Below, piece after piece: positions 7,462 through 16,916 of a stretch of 51,594 bases of DNA; position 1 is the first letter of the stretch; the number at the start of each line of letters is the position of its first letter. The translations under genes were made by a program, and so were the position numbers. Origin of the DNA: Acidobacteriota bacterium (GTDB taxonomy: Bacteria > Acidobacteriota > Aminicenantia > Aminicenantales > Saccharicenantaceae); assembly GCA_033549365.1 (NCBI GenBank), contig JAWSUF010000008.1:64001-115594 (forward strand), in the 5' to 3' direction. The notes under the pieces were generated by a model that made no database searches, had not been told where the DNA came from, and saw only the letters and a list, made by a program, of their open reading frames with translations.

Positions 7462-10077
7462 TCAGCGCAGAACGGTTTTTTTGCCCCGGACGGGATCGAT
7501 CCGCATCGGTTCGGTGTGGGATGCAGCCGTGTCGGGATGGGAGACATGCGTCTTCAGGCTCTCCCGGTTTCTCTCGTCAATGAAGGCGATGCCGTAGACA
7601 TAGCTTTCCATATTCTTCACGCTGCCCAATCCGCCGTCCTCATACTTGAAAACCGTGCCCGGGCCTTCCTTGATGAGAACGAACGCGGCGTCGCTTTCGC
7701 CCTTCTTCTTCCTGTAAATGCGATGCTTGACGATATGGAAGAAGCCGTCATTCTGGGAGTTTCCCTCCCAGGAGAGAATATTGATGTGGTTGGAAAAATA
7801 CAGACCCTCGAAGACGGCTTTTTGAAGGCTCAGTTTGGTTGGCGGGAAGGGGTTATACAGAATCTCGATCGATTGTGATGTCGATCGATACAACCCGTCG
7901 TTGTCGATCACAGTCAGGCGGACGGCTATTTCTCCGCCCCGGGTGTAGGTATGCTTGAGGGTTTTCGCCTGGTGGAGTATGTGGTTTCCATCGCCGAGGT
8001 CCCACTTGTAGGTTTCGATCCAACCGTCAGGATCGGACGATTCCGATGCGTTAAATGTTACAGATAGCGGAGCGACACCCTTTTTCGGGGTTGCCGTAAA
8101 TGCCGCCACCGGAGGGGCGAGAACCTCAATGGCGTGTGAGGAATTCGAGGCTTTTCTCCCTTTGTCATCCGTTATGGTCAGAGTGGCTTTATAGGCTCCG
8201 TGGTTCCGGTAGGTGTGGGAAACCGTTCGTCCCGATCCGGTTTTCCCGTCTCCAAAAACCCAATCGTAAGAGATGATGCTCCCTTCGCTTTCGGAGGGCT
8301 TGGAGCTCGAGGCGTCGAAATGGACAACCAGCGGCATTTCTCCACGGAAGGGGTGGGTCTTGAAGATCGCCGTGGGCATGATGGAGACACGGATTTGAAT
8401 CGAGGTGCTGGCCTCCAGCCCGGCATCGTTCTTGACCGTGAGGGTGGCTGTGAACGTCCCCGTCTTATGATAGACATGGCTGATGGTTTTTCCCTGGCCC
8501 GAGGACTCGTCTCCGAAATCCCATTTATACGAGACGATGGAACCGTTGTTGGGGTCGTTGGATGCGGTTGCGTCGAAGTCAACCTTCAAGGGCGCGCCAC
8601 CTGAAGTCGGTGAGGCCGTAAACAAGGCGACGGGCTGTTGTCCGACCATGATGGTCGTGGAATTGGTCCCTGTTTTTCCCTCGTTGTCCGTCACGGTCAG
8701 TTGGGCGGTGAACAGCCCGCTTTTCGTATATGTATGAGATACCTTTTTCCCGGAGCCTTGGGATCCGTCTCCGAATTTCCATGAATACGACACGATGGAG
8801 CCGTCCGGATCATAGGAGTTCGAGGCATCGAAAGCGACGTTGAGGGGCGGGGGGCCCTGCATGGGCGAGGCCGTGAAAGATGCGATGGGATAGGTCGAGA
8901 CCTGATCGAGCCGGACATGGAAGACGTCGCGGTTCCCGTTGCTGTTGATGTCGCTGTAAACAACGTGAACGCGGCCGCGGCCGTCAATATCCAAAGCGGG
9001 GAATTCGCCTTCACCGGCGTGGGAGACCTTGACCGGGGTTTCCCACTGCCCATTGAGGTTTCCCCGGGAATAATAAATGTATTCCCCCGAGCCGTGCGAT
9101 TGCCTCCAGACGGCATGCAGCATGTTGGCGTGGTATTTGATGAACACGAAAGAGAAGACCGATGTGCTGGCCGTTGAGATCGCAATCGGCGACGTCCAGT
9201 TCCCGTTGAGGGGTTTTCTCATGTAATAGACGGGATTGCTTCTATAGGTGAAGATCAAATGAACGGTTCCATTCTGGTCGATGGTCATCGCCGGCACGTA
9301 TTGATTCCAGTCGGGAGAGACATGAACCCGGGAATTCCAGCTGCCGCCGATTCTCTCCCTGTAATAAATGTTCCAATTGTAGGGACTGTGAAGATCGTCC
9401 ATCCAGGCGACGTGAACATTGCCGTTGCGTACCTTGACAAAAGAGTGAATGGATACGGAATTGGGTGTTTCGGAAACGGACCGATAGGTGGACGGCCAGG
9501 AGCCGCCGTCGATCTTTTCCATCATAACGATATCGATCTTTCTTTCATGCGCATCCGTGGTGTGATTGTGACCCCAGACGATGTAAATGCGGTTGCCGTC
9601 GACATCGATCCTCGGCCACGAGGAATTGGTCAAATAGCTGAAATAGACCATCTCCCGCTTTCCCCATGTTCCGTTGGCGTATTTGATGTAGTAGATTTCC
9701 CTGTTTGTCGAACCGCTCCCGTCCATGTAGGACATGTGAACGTCGCCCCGGCCGTCGATGGCCATGGTCGGCAACGAGGCCGAACCTCTTTCGGGTGATA
9801 CGGCAATTCGAATCGGCGACCAACCCCCTGAATCCGTTAATATTCTATAGACGATGACGCCGCTGGAGTTGAAGTCTCCTTCCGTCCAGGCGACCATGAC
9901 TTCACCGTTCGGACGGACGATGACAAAAGGCAGATCGGAAACCTTGTTGGGCGTTTGGGAAAGATTTGTTTGAGCCCCCAGGATGACAGGCGTGAGAAAC
10001 TGAAGAAAGATCCCCATCAGAAGGTGGAGGAGACAAACGGTTCCGCGGCTTAGCCCCGGCGGTTTATTCTGCGCCAT
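7462..10077 (-). CDS. Secreted multi-PKD-domain protein with N-terminal propeller-like region
   Basis: 871 aa from the chosen ATG. It has a signal peptide (hydrophobic LLHLLMGIFLQFLTPVILGAQ). Residues about 40-390 form a repeat region with BNR/sialidase-like blades (MAIDGRGDVHMSYMD, PRIDVDGNRIYIVWG). Four tandem PKD domains follow (about 395-740; WKFGDG, WDFGDE, WVFGDG, WDLGDG). The C-terminal module is Fn3-like (ILSWEGNSQNDGFF, HRIYRKKK) and is shared with the proteins at 10249 and 24171. It is probably a cell-surface or secreted carbohydrate- or protein-binding protein. A GTG at 10092 is in frame, but the promoter at 10096-10124 would start transcription inside or after it, so the ATG at 10077 is preferred. 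It is divergent from and paralogous to 10249-12558. Confidence 0.8.
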   Translation of the reverse strand: MAQNKPPGLSRGTVCLLHLLMGIFLQFLTPVILGAQTNLSQTPNKVSDLPFVIVRPNGEVMVAWTEGDFNSSGVIVYRILTDSGGWSPIRIAVSPERGSASLPTMAIDGRGDVHMSYMDGSGSTNREIYYIKYANGTWGKREMVYFSYLTNSSWPRIDVDGNRIYIVWGHNHTTDAHERKIDIVMMEKIDGGSWPSTYRSVSETPNSVSIHSFVKVRNGNVHVAWMDDLHSPYNWNIYYRERIGGSWNSRVHVSPDWNQYVPAMTIDQNGTVHLIFTYRSNPVYYMRKPLNGNWTSPIAISTASTSVFSFVFIKYHANMLHAVWRQSHGSGEYIYYSRGNLNGQWETPVKVSHAGEGEFPALDIDGRGRVHVVYSDINSNGNRDVFHVRLDQVSTYPIASFTASPMQGPPPLNVAFDASNSYDPDGSIVSYSWKFGDGSQGSGKKVSHTYTKSGLFTAQLTVTDNEGKTGTNSTTIMVGQQPVALFTASPTSGGAPLKVDFDATASNDPNNGSIVSYKWDFGDESSGQGKTISHVYHKTGTFTATLTVKNDAGLEASTSIQIRVSIMPTAIFKTHPFRGEMPLVVHFDASSSKPSESEGSIISYDWVFGDGKTGSGRTVSHTYRNHGAYKATLTITDDKGRKASNSSHAIEVLAPPVAAFTATPKKGVAPLSVTFNASESSDPDGWIETYKWDLGDGNHILHQAKTLKHTYTRGGEIAVRLTVIDNDGLYRSTSQSIEILYNPFPPTKLSLQKAVFEGLYFSNHINILSWEGNSQNDGFFHIVKHRIYRKKKGESDAAFVLIKEGPGTVFKYEDGGLGSVKNMESYVYGIAFIDERNRESLKTHVSHPDTAASHTEPMRIDPVRGKKTVLR

Positions 10078-10095
10078 AACCATATCCCGCACGAT

Positions 10096-10124
10096 ATTTA
10101 ATCATCGCGAATTGAAGAAGTCAA
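10096..10124 (-). promoter_or_regulatory. Promoter for the leftward PKD gene
   Basis: Minus strand: -35 TTGACT (10119-10124), 17-nt spacer, -10 TTAAAT (10096-10101). Predicted +1 near 10089 leaves only about a dozen bases before the ATG at 10077. Confidence 0.5.
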
Positions 10125-10125
10125 C

Positions 10126-10139
10126 CACCCTTAAGGGTG
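10126..10139. promoter_or_regulatory. 14-nt perfect palindrome between divergent PKD genes
   Basis: CACCCTTAAGGGTG is fully self-complementary. It lies directly behind the -35 of the leftward promoter and about 40 bp upstream of the rightward one, a good place for a shared dimeric regulator. Confidence 0.5.
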
Positions 10140-10179
10140 ATATTTCCCAACCGAATCCGGCCCGGCGACGGCGCCTCTC

Positions 10180-10208
10180 TTGACGTCCACGGAGTTATAT
10201 GCTATTCA
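10180..10208 (+). promoter_or_regulatory. Candidate promoter for the rightward PKD gene
   Basis: -35 TTGACG (10180-10185), 17 nt, -10 TATTCA (10203-10208), giving a leader of about 35 nt. AGAGG lies 7 nt before the ATG. The -10 is weak. Confidence 0.4.
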
Positions 10209-10248
10209 ATTAAATGAGAATTTGAATTCCGAGTGAAGAGGTTATAAT

Positions 10249-12558
10249 ATGAAAAGAACCGTTGCGTCGGCTCTTGTGCTCACCGCTATTCTTGGATTTT
10301 CTTTCCTTGGTGCTCAAACAACGAGAATCTATCAGAGCGGGGGACAAGCGGAATTTGTCAACCTCATCACCATGAAAGATGGAAACCTGATGCTGGTTTT
10401 CCATGATGGGCGCGATTTCAATGCAGATTCCGAACTCCGGTATATGATTTACAATGTGGATCAAGGCCGATGGAGCGCGGCCACGCGGGTGGTGCCCAAA
10501 TTCAATGCCTCCAGTTTTCCCAATATGGCTCTGGATAGTAAGGGCGATATTCATATGGTGTATCAGGACGGCAATTCCTCTGCAAACCGGGAGATTTGCT
10601 ATGCCAGATACAGTCATAGCGAAAAGAAATGGAGTTCGCGATTCGTTGCCTATGAAAGTCCGGGTGTCAACTCAACTTGGCCGAGGATCCAGGTCGAAGA
10701 CGATTTGATCTATATCCTTTGGTGTCATAATTACGATCCCAAAGACGGCTTTATGGATATTTGCTTGATTGTCAATCCCATCGGGGCCGCCTGGCCGATA
10801 CAGAGAGCGGAAAGGTTGACCGTATCCATCACGGGATGGGCGGCTTCCATTCACCCCGACTTTGCCGTACTGAACAAAAAAGTCTATGCCATCTGGATGG
10901 ACACCAACCATGCCGCGGATCCTACGAATTCCGGGAACTGGAAGATGTTCTATAAAGAGGCGGAATATAATGATGATGCCAAGACCTGGTTGTTTGACCG
11001 CGCTCCCCTTGTCCATCTCAATTCCACCCATTCTGAGAACGAATATTATCCCGCCCTTGCCGTCGATCCGAGCGGCACCGTTCACGCCTTTTATTCCCAA
11101 AAAATCGGCCCTTACTTTCACATGATGAAAAAGCCCGGAGGGAACTGGACCGCGCCCATGCCTTTAAGCCGTGATTTTACGACCCAGAATTTTTTCCCCT
11201 ACATGAGGTATCACGACGGTCTCATTCATGCGATTTGGAACGAAGGGCCCGAAGGCGAAATGAGACTGCTCTACAACCGCGCGCTTCCCAATGGGACGTG
11301 GGGGAATCCGATCGTTATCGCGAGCCCCATGTATTCCCCTTGGCAGCCATGGCTGGCTATAGATAAAAAAGGCGTTCTTCATATCGTCTGGGCCGACGGC
11401 CCAAGCGACTCGAGCCGGGATATTTACCATTCCAAAGTCACCCTTCCCGGGAACCCGCCGACGGCCGTGATCGATGCCTCCCCAACTCGGGGCCTTATTC
11501 CTTTGTCTGTACGATTCGAAGGGACGCGATCCACGGATTCCGACGGAACGATCATTAAATACATGTGGGATTTCGGGGACGGGAATACGGCCGAAGGCCA
11601 GGTTGTGACGCATACTTACACCCAGAAAGGCACCTTTAAAGCCGTTCTCAAGGTTTTGGACAACGATTTCCGGGTCGGCTTGGCCGAAGTGGCCATTGAG
11701 GCTTCGACCGGTGAGCCCTTCGCCGTGATCAAGCCCTCCGCGACCCAAGGCGTTGTGCCCTTTCAGGTCCAATTCGATGGATCGGGATCTTTCGATGAGG
11801 ACGGCCAGGTGGTTTCTCACGATTGGGTTTTCTGCGACGGAACAACCGCGACAGGCCCGTTTGTGACGAAGACCTATGACAAGGGAGGTCAGTATTACTG
11901 CAGCTTGACCGTCACCGACAACGACGGCAAGACCAATACGGTATCGGCGACCGTCACTGCGTATCAAAAGCCGACGGCTGCATTCACGGCGACGCCGACA
12001 CGCGGACTGACGCCTCTCCAGGTTCAATTCGATGCCTCGGAATCGACGGATGAAGACGGCCAGATCGTCACCTTCCAGTGGTCGTTCGGGGACGGTTTGT
12101 ACGGGTCCGGCAAAACGGTCACCCATACCTATACGAAGAGCGGTCCGTTTACGGCTCAACTCACGGTCATCGACAATGACGGCTATGTCGACATCACCGA
12201 GATGACCATCGATGCCTTGAGCAAACCTCTGGCCCCGACCCAGGTCGCCGTAAAAACCGACGTCAACAGAACGCTCCTCTACAGGGATTATTTCAACAGG
12301 ATCAGCTGGCAGGAAAACACACGGAATGCCGGATTATTCGCGATTGCCCAATATCGCATCTACCGGAAACTGACGAGTGATGCCGCCGGCCAATTCGTGA
12401 AGGTTGGAGAGGTCTCCGCGTCCCAGTTCCACTTTGATGATCGCAAGCACACCAGTACACTGGACGCGGCCCGCTACGAATACGTGGTGACGGCTGTGGA
12501 TAACCAGGGGAGAGAAAGCGGCTGGTCCCTGAGGGTCTCGACCGGAGGGAATTCCTAG
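10249..12558 (+). CDS. Secreted multi-PKD-domain protein with N-terminal propeller-like region (paralogue)
   Basis: 769 aa with signal peptide 1-22 (ALVLTAILGFSFLGAQ). Residues about 25-400 are BNR/propeller-like repeats closely similar to the divergent neighbour (MALDSKGDIHMVYQDGNSSANREICY here versus MAIDGRGDVHMSYMD in the other). Three PKD domains lie at about 403-660 (WDFGDG, WVFCDG, WSFGDG; the second has Cys for Gly). The shared C-terminal module covers about 665-769 (NRISWQENTRNAGLF, QYRIYRK, DNQGRES). PKD domains are extracellular Ig-like spacers or binders. The pair probably arose by duplication and inversion. It is followed by a strong terminator. Confidence 0.8.
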   Translation: MKRTVASALVLTAILGFSFLGAQTTRIYQSGGQAEFVNLITMKDGNLMLVFHDGRDFNADSELRYMIYNVDQGRWSAATRVVPKFNASSFPNMALDSKGDIHMVYQDGNSSANREICYARYSHSEKKWSSRFVAYESPGVNSTWPRIQVEDDLIYILWCHNYDPKDGFMDICLIVNPIGAAWPIQRAERLTVSITGWAASIHPDFAVLNKKVYAIWMDTNHAADPTNSGNWKMFYKEAEYNDDAKTWLFDRAPLVHLNSTHSENEYYPALAVDPSGTVHAFYSQKIGPYFHMMKKPGGNWTAPMPLSRDFTTQNFFPYMRYHDGLIHAIWNEGPEGEMRLLYNRALPNGTWGNPIVIASPMYSPWQPWLAIDKKGVLHIVWADGPSDSSRDIYHSKVTLPGNPPTAVIDASPTRGLIPLSVRFEGTRSTDSDGTIIKYMWDFGDGNTAEGQVVTHTYTQKGTFKAVLKVLDNDFRVGLAEVAIEASTGEPFAVIKPSATQGVVPFQVQFDGSGSFDEDGQVVSHDWVFCDGTTATGPFVTKTYDKGGQYYCSLTVTDNDGKTNTVSATVTAYQKPTAAFTATPTRGLTPLQVQFDASESTDEDGQIVTFQWSFGDGLYGSGKTVTHTYTKSGPFTAQLTVIDNDGYVDITEMTIDALSKPLAPTQVAVKTDVNRTLLYRDYFNRISWQENTRNAGLFAIAQYRIYRKLTSDAAGQFVKVGEVSASQFHFDDRKHTSTLDAARYEYVVTAVDNQGRESGWSLRVSTGGNS

Positions 12559-12583
12559 ACAAGCTTTTATCGATCCACAAGAT

Positions 12584-12623
12584 CGGCCGGGTCGGCTGAT
12601 GGCCGGCTCGGCCGTTCTGTTTT
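12584..12623 (+). terminator. Rho-independent terminator after the rightward PKD gene
   Basis: A 13-bp stem pairs 12584-12596 with 12602-12614 (two G-U pairs in RNA), with a 5-nt loop TGATG, followed by TTCTGTTTT (12615-12623). It begins 25 nt after the stop codon and separates this gene from the convergent glycosyltransferase. Confidence 0.8.
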
Positions 12624-12643
12624 CAGGGAGATGTTTGGGCTCG

Positions 12644-14758
12644 TCAATCCAGGCTTCGGACGACGACCTTGTCGAGCCGGATTGCGCTTCGATCCGATCC
12701 CACGACCCTGAAGATCAGGTTGGACGGTCTCCTGACCCGAAACCTCAGGGCGAACGGCTGATAGTCGGCGTCCTGTTGAACAAAATCCCCGGCTTTCAGC
12801 TCGCGCGAGGCGACCGCTTTCCGGCTTCGGGGATCCAGGATGTCGATCCGCCCGAGAGAGACGTCCGCATCAACGGGTTTTTCCGTCTTGATGAAGAATG
12901 TCGCCGTGTGGTTTCCCTGTTCGAAGGAAATGTCGGGAAGCTGACAGAGACCGCCGTTTTTCCCGTCGTCGAGGCGAAACGCCCATCCCCCCGACGCGTC
13001 CGGGTCGTAGCGGGGCAAACCCTTTTCACCGTAGAAGATTTCGCCCTCGAAAAGTCGTTCACCCGGCGGTCTTTCGGGCAGAGGATCCGGATCAAGATCG
13101 AAGAGCTCGACATGCGTCCGCCAGAGAGGGAATCGGCCCAGAAGCCGGGCCCGGGCCATGGCTTCGGGGAAGTCGGTTTCATAATATTTTTTTTCTACGG
13201 CGTAGGTTGTCAGAAAAACGTGGGTGATGCCGTACTTTTCGAGGAAATCGAGGCCCTGGTTGATATAGTTGGTGTAATAGGCGTGAGCCCGATGTCGGTT
13301 CTCCAAGGAAATCACGGGAGCCAACAACCCCCCCAGCGTCATGGTGTCGAAAGCCGCCCCGAAATCTCCGGAGATCGTTCGCACGTCGTAGCGCGGAGAC
13401 GCGGCCCACTTCAAATACGATCGCCCATCGGTCACGGCCGCAGCCAGAACAAGGAGAACGACCGTCATTCCCCGGACAGTCCGGTTCAGCGGCCGTTGCC
13501 AATTTGACGGCCATTTTTTCAGAAACAGAATCACGAGAAAGGTTCCGATCCCGGCGGCAGCGGCGGCTTGCAGGAATCGGACTTCCAGATCCGCCGTCGA
13601 CACGGGCCGATTGAGAAGAATCATCAAGCCGCTTGCGGCGAACAGGAACCAGCCGAAAAGAGGGAAAAAAAACAACAGAGGAACCTGAGCGGGCTTTTTC
13701 AGCGTGTCTTTGAGAAAGATGTCTCTCAGCAGGAGTGCGGCCAGAAGCGCCATGGCCACGATCAGAGGTATAAAATGGCGAGCCGGCCTGTAGTAGATGA
13801 CGGCGAAATACAGCATGTTTGTCGCGAACCATACGGCCGCCGTTCCTTCGATGAGGTTTGTCTTCTTCGGATTGCTCAGCCAACGGAAGGTGACCGCCAG
13901 AAAACCCAGACCGGCCAGAGTCGTCGTCACGGGCGAATTCATAAAATAGAAAAGGGGTCTCTGCCAGAAAAACAAGAGCATCTCGCTGAGCCGGCGAGGC
14001 GTCAGCCACGCGAAGTTGTCCGAGCCGAAAGCCAGGAACAACTCCCTGTTCGGCAGGAAAAAAAAGATTGTATAGACGGTGGCAACGGCAGCCATGCCGA
14101 TCCCGAAAGCAAGAACATCCAAGAGCGTCTTTTTGATGTTTTTTCCGGAACGAAAGAAAACCTGGAAGGATACTCCCAGCATGATGGCCGGGAGAATCAG
14201 GAGGAACGTTCCTTTCACGGTGAAAGCGATGAATGCCAGAGCGCCGGCCAGGGCCAGATTTTTTTTGTCCGGATCCGGCCGATTCGACAGAACCCAGAGG
14301 GCCAGAACGCAAAAAAACGCCATTTCCACGGCCCGGACTCCGATCCGGCTGAACATCGTGAAGGGATAATTCATGCCCAAGAGCAGGAGTCCTGCCAAGG
14401 CCGGGAAAAACGGCATGACCCTTGTCAGGAGGAGAAAAAACAAGAGAAGAAGACCGCAACTGAAGAGGACCGGAACAGCATTCATCTGGGCGATTCCGAC
14501 TCCGAAGAGCCGGAAAACGGCGTAGCTGAGATAATGAGGCAGGGGGCTGATAAACATGGAATTCCAGGTGTCCAGAACCCATGAATCGAAAACGATCTTG
14601 TTTCTGGCGTTGGCGACGTAGCCTCCGGGGTCTCCGAAATACCCCATGCTGATGCTCAGATCCACGGGAGGATCGGCGCCGAGATGAACGAATCTCAGGG
14701 TGAAGAGGAAGGCGAAGACAAGCCCGAGGAGAAGGATGCGGCGAACGGTCAGCGACAT
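12644..14758 (-). CDS. Large membrane glycosyltransferase-like protein (GT39/GT83-like architecture)
   Basis: 704 aa. The N-terminal two thirds has about ten to twelve membrane helices. An early luminal loop carries an acidic residue at D43 (GYFGDPGGYVANARN), where ArnT/PMT-like enzymes keep their catalytic acid. The C-terminal about 180 residues are soluble and beta-rich (FRLDDGKNGGLCQLPDISFEQGNHTATFFI), probably a periplasmic carbohydrate-binding sandwich. The family moves sugars from polyprenyl-phosphate carriers to lipid, glycan or protein acceptors outside the inner membrane. It has its own promoter overlapping the stop of the preceding radical SAM gene. The -10 ends 6 nt before the ATG, so the transcript may be leaderless. 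Membership is judged from topology, not from a strong motif. Confidence 0.65.
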   Translation of the reverse strand: MSLTVRRILLLGLVFAFLFTLRFVHLGADPPVDLSISMGYFGDPGGYVANARNKIVFDSWVLDTWNSMFISPLPHYLSYAVFRLFGVGIAQMNAVPVLFSCGLLLLFFLLLTRVMPFFPALAGLLLLGMNYPFTMFSRIGVRAVEMAFFCVLALWVLSNRPDPDKKNLALAGALAFIAFTVKGTFLLILPAIMLGVSFQVFFRSGKNIKKTLLDVLAFGIGMAAVATVYTIFFFLPNRELFLAFGSDNFAWLTPRRLSEMLLFFWQRPLFYFMNSPVTTTLAGLGFLAVTFRWLSNPKKTNLIEGTAAVWFATNMLYFAVIYYRPARHFIPLIVAMALLAALLLRDIFLKDTLKKPAQVPLLFFFPLFGWFLFAASGLMILLNRPVSTADLEVRFLQAAAAAGIGTFLVILFLKKWPSNWQRPLNRTVRGMTVVLLVLAAAVTDGRSYLKWAASPRYDVRTISGDFGAAFDTMTLGGLLAPVISLENRHRAHAYYTNYINQGLDFLEKYGITHVFLTTYAVEKKYYETDFPEAMARARLLGRFPLWRTHVELFDLDPDPLPERPPGERLFEGEIFYGEKGLPRYDPDASGGWAFRLDDGKNGGLCQLPDISFEQGNHTATFFIKTEKPVDADVSLGRIDILDPRSRKAVASRELKAGDFVQQDADYQPFALRFRVRRPSNLIFRVVGSDRSAIRLDKVVVRSLD

Positions 14759-14764
14759 GACCTC

Positions 14765-14794
14765 ATCATAAGTTCATTTCGTGTCGAGTGTCAA
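14765..14794 (-). promoter_or_regulatory. Promoter of the 12644 gene, leaderless spacing
   Basis: Minus strand: -35 TTGACA (14789-14794), 18 nt, -10 TATGAT (14765-14770), then only 6 nt to the ATG at 14758. The -35 overlaps the stop codon of the upstream radical SAM gene (14791-14793). Confidence 0.65.
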
Positions 14795-16206
14795 TTTCGT
14801 CGGCGGGATATTCGGTTGCGAAGAAAATCTCTGAAAAGCGCCCATCCGTTGCGGATCAGAATCCGCCACTGATAAAGGGATCCGGCCGCCAGGGCGTGCC
14901 TTGCGAGACGCGTTGGACGGGAATAGAACTCCTGGATGGCGCGTCTTTGCCAGAACAGGGCGTGGGCCTTGGAAAAATCAGGCGTTTCGATGACCGGAAA
15001 GGATCCGGAGGCATCGAATTCGAGAGCATCTCCGTGGAGCCATCGGTTCTTCAAGGCCTGATCCCTGAGGGGGGTTCCAAGGGCCGGAACGGCAATATTG
15101 AAAGAGGCGAGATCGCAATCGAGCTCTTTCGAAAACCGGATGGTCTCCTGAACGGTGAATTCCGTTTCTCCGGGCAGGCCGATGATAAAATGCCCCAATG
15201 TCCGTATTCCGATCTCGCGGCACTGAGAAAAAGCCCGTCTCATATCGTCTTTCGTCACGCCTTTGGAATATTGTTTCAGCAGGGACGCATTTCCGCTTTC
15301 GACGCCGATCAGAATCGTATGGCAACCCGCCCGTTTCATCCGGATCAGAAGCTCACGATCCAGGGTGTTGGCTCGGGATGAACACGTCCAGGACAAATCG
15401 AGCTTTTCTTCAGCCATCCTCCGGCAGAGTTCCATCGCGTTTTTCCGTTTGGCTTCAAAAGTGAAATCGGAGAAAAAGACCTCCTTGATCCGGAGCGAAA
15501 CGACACGGCGAAGCTCGTCGAGAACATTGTCCAAGGCCCGGTATTTGTAGCCGAGGGTGGCGGCGATGCAGAATGAACACCGGAAAGGACATCCAAAACT
15601 CATCTGAACGGTTGTGAAAGGGAAGCGTTTGCCGTGGGCGAGGAGGTATTTTCTCAACGGAAATTTTTCATGGTGCGGAACGGGATAGGCAAATTCGCGG
15701 GGGAGGATCTTCTCTCTTCGGATTTCCATCCCGGCCGCGGTTCGAAAAGCCATGGATCGGATCTTGTCGGTCTCGCCGTCGAGATAGTGAACGACATCGC
15801 TGTTCGTGTAATCGAACATGGCGGCATCAAGACATGGAAAGTCTCTCAAGAATCTTTCCGGCTCATACAGGAGAATATCGCCGTTCCCGATCAAGAGGAG
15901 CGGGAACTTGGCGTCCTCCTTGACCTTTTGAATAAAGGCGAAGTCCTGTCTCCATGACGCGGTGCTGGTGAGAAACAGGATCGCCTCGTAGCGTCCCTTG
16001 CGGATTTTCTCCCGGCTTTGTCGGGCGCTCAGGCCTTCAGCCTGGGCGTCCAGAACGTCGACGTCGCGGCTTCGACCGATGATCCCGCTTTGGATAAGAA
16101 GGTCGATGGGAGGCCAGGAATAATTGGCTTTCGATACCGAGCTACAATACATGTCCCTCAGGTACAGCTTGTCTCCCGGCGGGTTGAGAAGAAGAACGCG
16201 TTTCAT
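14791..16206 (-). CDS. B12-binding-type radical SAM protein
   Basis: 471 aa. The start is the ATG at 16206 (MKRVLLLNPPGDKLYL), because the family's first strand begins there; an upstream in-frame ATG would add 25 residues lying within the upstream GT2 gene. The cobalamin-domain part (1-165) is diverged. The cluster motif is C206-x3-C210-x2-C213 (FGCPFRCSFC). GVESGNASLLKQYSKG and FIIGLPGETEFTV are typical of radical SAM TIM barrels. It is the third gene of an operon from the promoter near 18400, 11 nt after the GT2 stop. Confidence 0.8.
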   Translation of the reverse strand: MKRVLLLNPPGDKLYLRDMYCSSVSKANYSWPPIDLLIQSGIIGRSRDVDVLDAQAEGLSARQSREKIRKGRYEAILFLTSTASWRQDFAFIQKVKEDAKFPLLLIGNGDILLYEPERFLRDFPCLDAAMFDYTNSDVVHYLDGETDKIRSMAFRTAAGMEIRREKILPREFAYPVPHHEKFPLRKYLLAHGKRFPFTTVQMSFGCPFRCSFCIAATLGYKYRALDNVLDELRRVVSLRIKEVFFSDFTFEAKRKNAMELCRRMAEEKLDLSWTCSSRANTLDRELLIRMKRAGCHTILIGVESGNASLLKQYSKGVTKDDMRRAFSQCREIGIRTLGHFIIGLPGETEFTVQETIRFSKELDCDLASFNIAVPALGTPLRDQALKNRWLHGDALEFDASGSFPVIETPDFSKAHALFWQRRAIQEFYSRPTRLARHALAAGSLYQWRILIRNGWALFRDFLRNRISRRRN

Positions 16207-16217
16207 AGGGCCGGACT

Positions 16218-16913
16218 TCAAGCTTTGTAGAAAAATTTGTATTTGATCAGGGCCCCCAGGCAACCGAAAAAGTCGCTCCATCGCACTTTTTTCCCCGTAT
16301 CCTTTCTGCGGGGGATGTAGTCGACCGGTATTTCAACAATGCGATACTTTTTTTTCAGCAGCTTGGCCGTGATTTCGATGGTCGATCCCCAGGAATCCGT
16401 CTCGATGTTCAAGTTCCGAAGCCTTTCGGTCGTGGTGACTTGAAACATGGTCAGAACATCGGTCAACTTGGATTTGAATAATATGGAAGTCAACTGGGTC
16501 AGAAGGGCATTGGCGAAATAGGCGTGGATGCCCATGCCGTTGATCAGGCCCTTTCCGAGAAACCGGGAACCGAAAACCACGTCTGCCTCGTCATCAAGGA
16601 TCGGCTGAATGAGCATGGGGTAATGAGAGGGCGAGGTTTCCAGATCGGCGTCCTGAAAGATCGTAATGTAGCCTTGGGCTACGGCCAGGGCGGTCCGGAT
16701 TCCGGCCCCTCGGCCCATGTTCTTGTGATGGGAAATCACCCGGATATCCGGATCACTCCTGAGGCTTTCCAACAAAATGGGCGTTTTGTCGGTGGATCCG
16801 TCGTCGACGATGATGATCTCCTTGATGATCGGAACGGCCTTGACTTTCTCCACGACCTTGAGCACCGTGTTCTGTTCGTTGAAGACGGGAATGATGACGG
16901 TCAGGGTTAACAT
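16218..16913 (-). CDS. Family 2 glycosyltransferase
   Basis: 231 aa. LTVIIPVFNEQNTV, D37-D38-G39-S40 nucleotide site, QDADLE (87-92) with the DxD pair D88/D90, and VVFGSRFLGKG are those of a polyprenyl-phosphate mannosyl/glucosyltransferase-like GT2. Most of these proteins act at the inner leaflet to charge undecaprenyl phosphate. It starts 3 nt after the stop of the upstream radical SAM gene (TGAAAAATG), so the two are tightly coupled. It has no membrane helices of its own. Confidence 0.87.
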   Translation of the reverse strand: MLTLTVIIPVFNEQNTVLKVVEKVKAVPIIKEIIIVDDGSTDKTPILLESLRSDPDIRVISHHKNMGRGAGIRTALAVAQGYITIFQDADLETSPSHYPMLIQPILDDEADVVFGSRFLGKGLINGMGIHAYFANALLTQLTSILFKSKLTDVLTMFQVTTTERLRNLNIETDSWGSTIEITAKLLKKKYRIVEIPVDYIPRRKDTGKKVRWSDFFGCLGALIKYKFFYKA

Positions 16914-16916
16914 TTT

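Noticed and set aside
10243-10248. TATAAT directly before the ATG at 10249 as a promoter
   Set aside because: With no space between hexamer and ATG, transcription would start inside the coding region; AGAGG upstream supports a normal leader.
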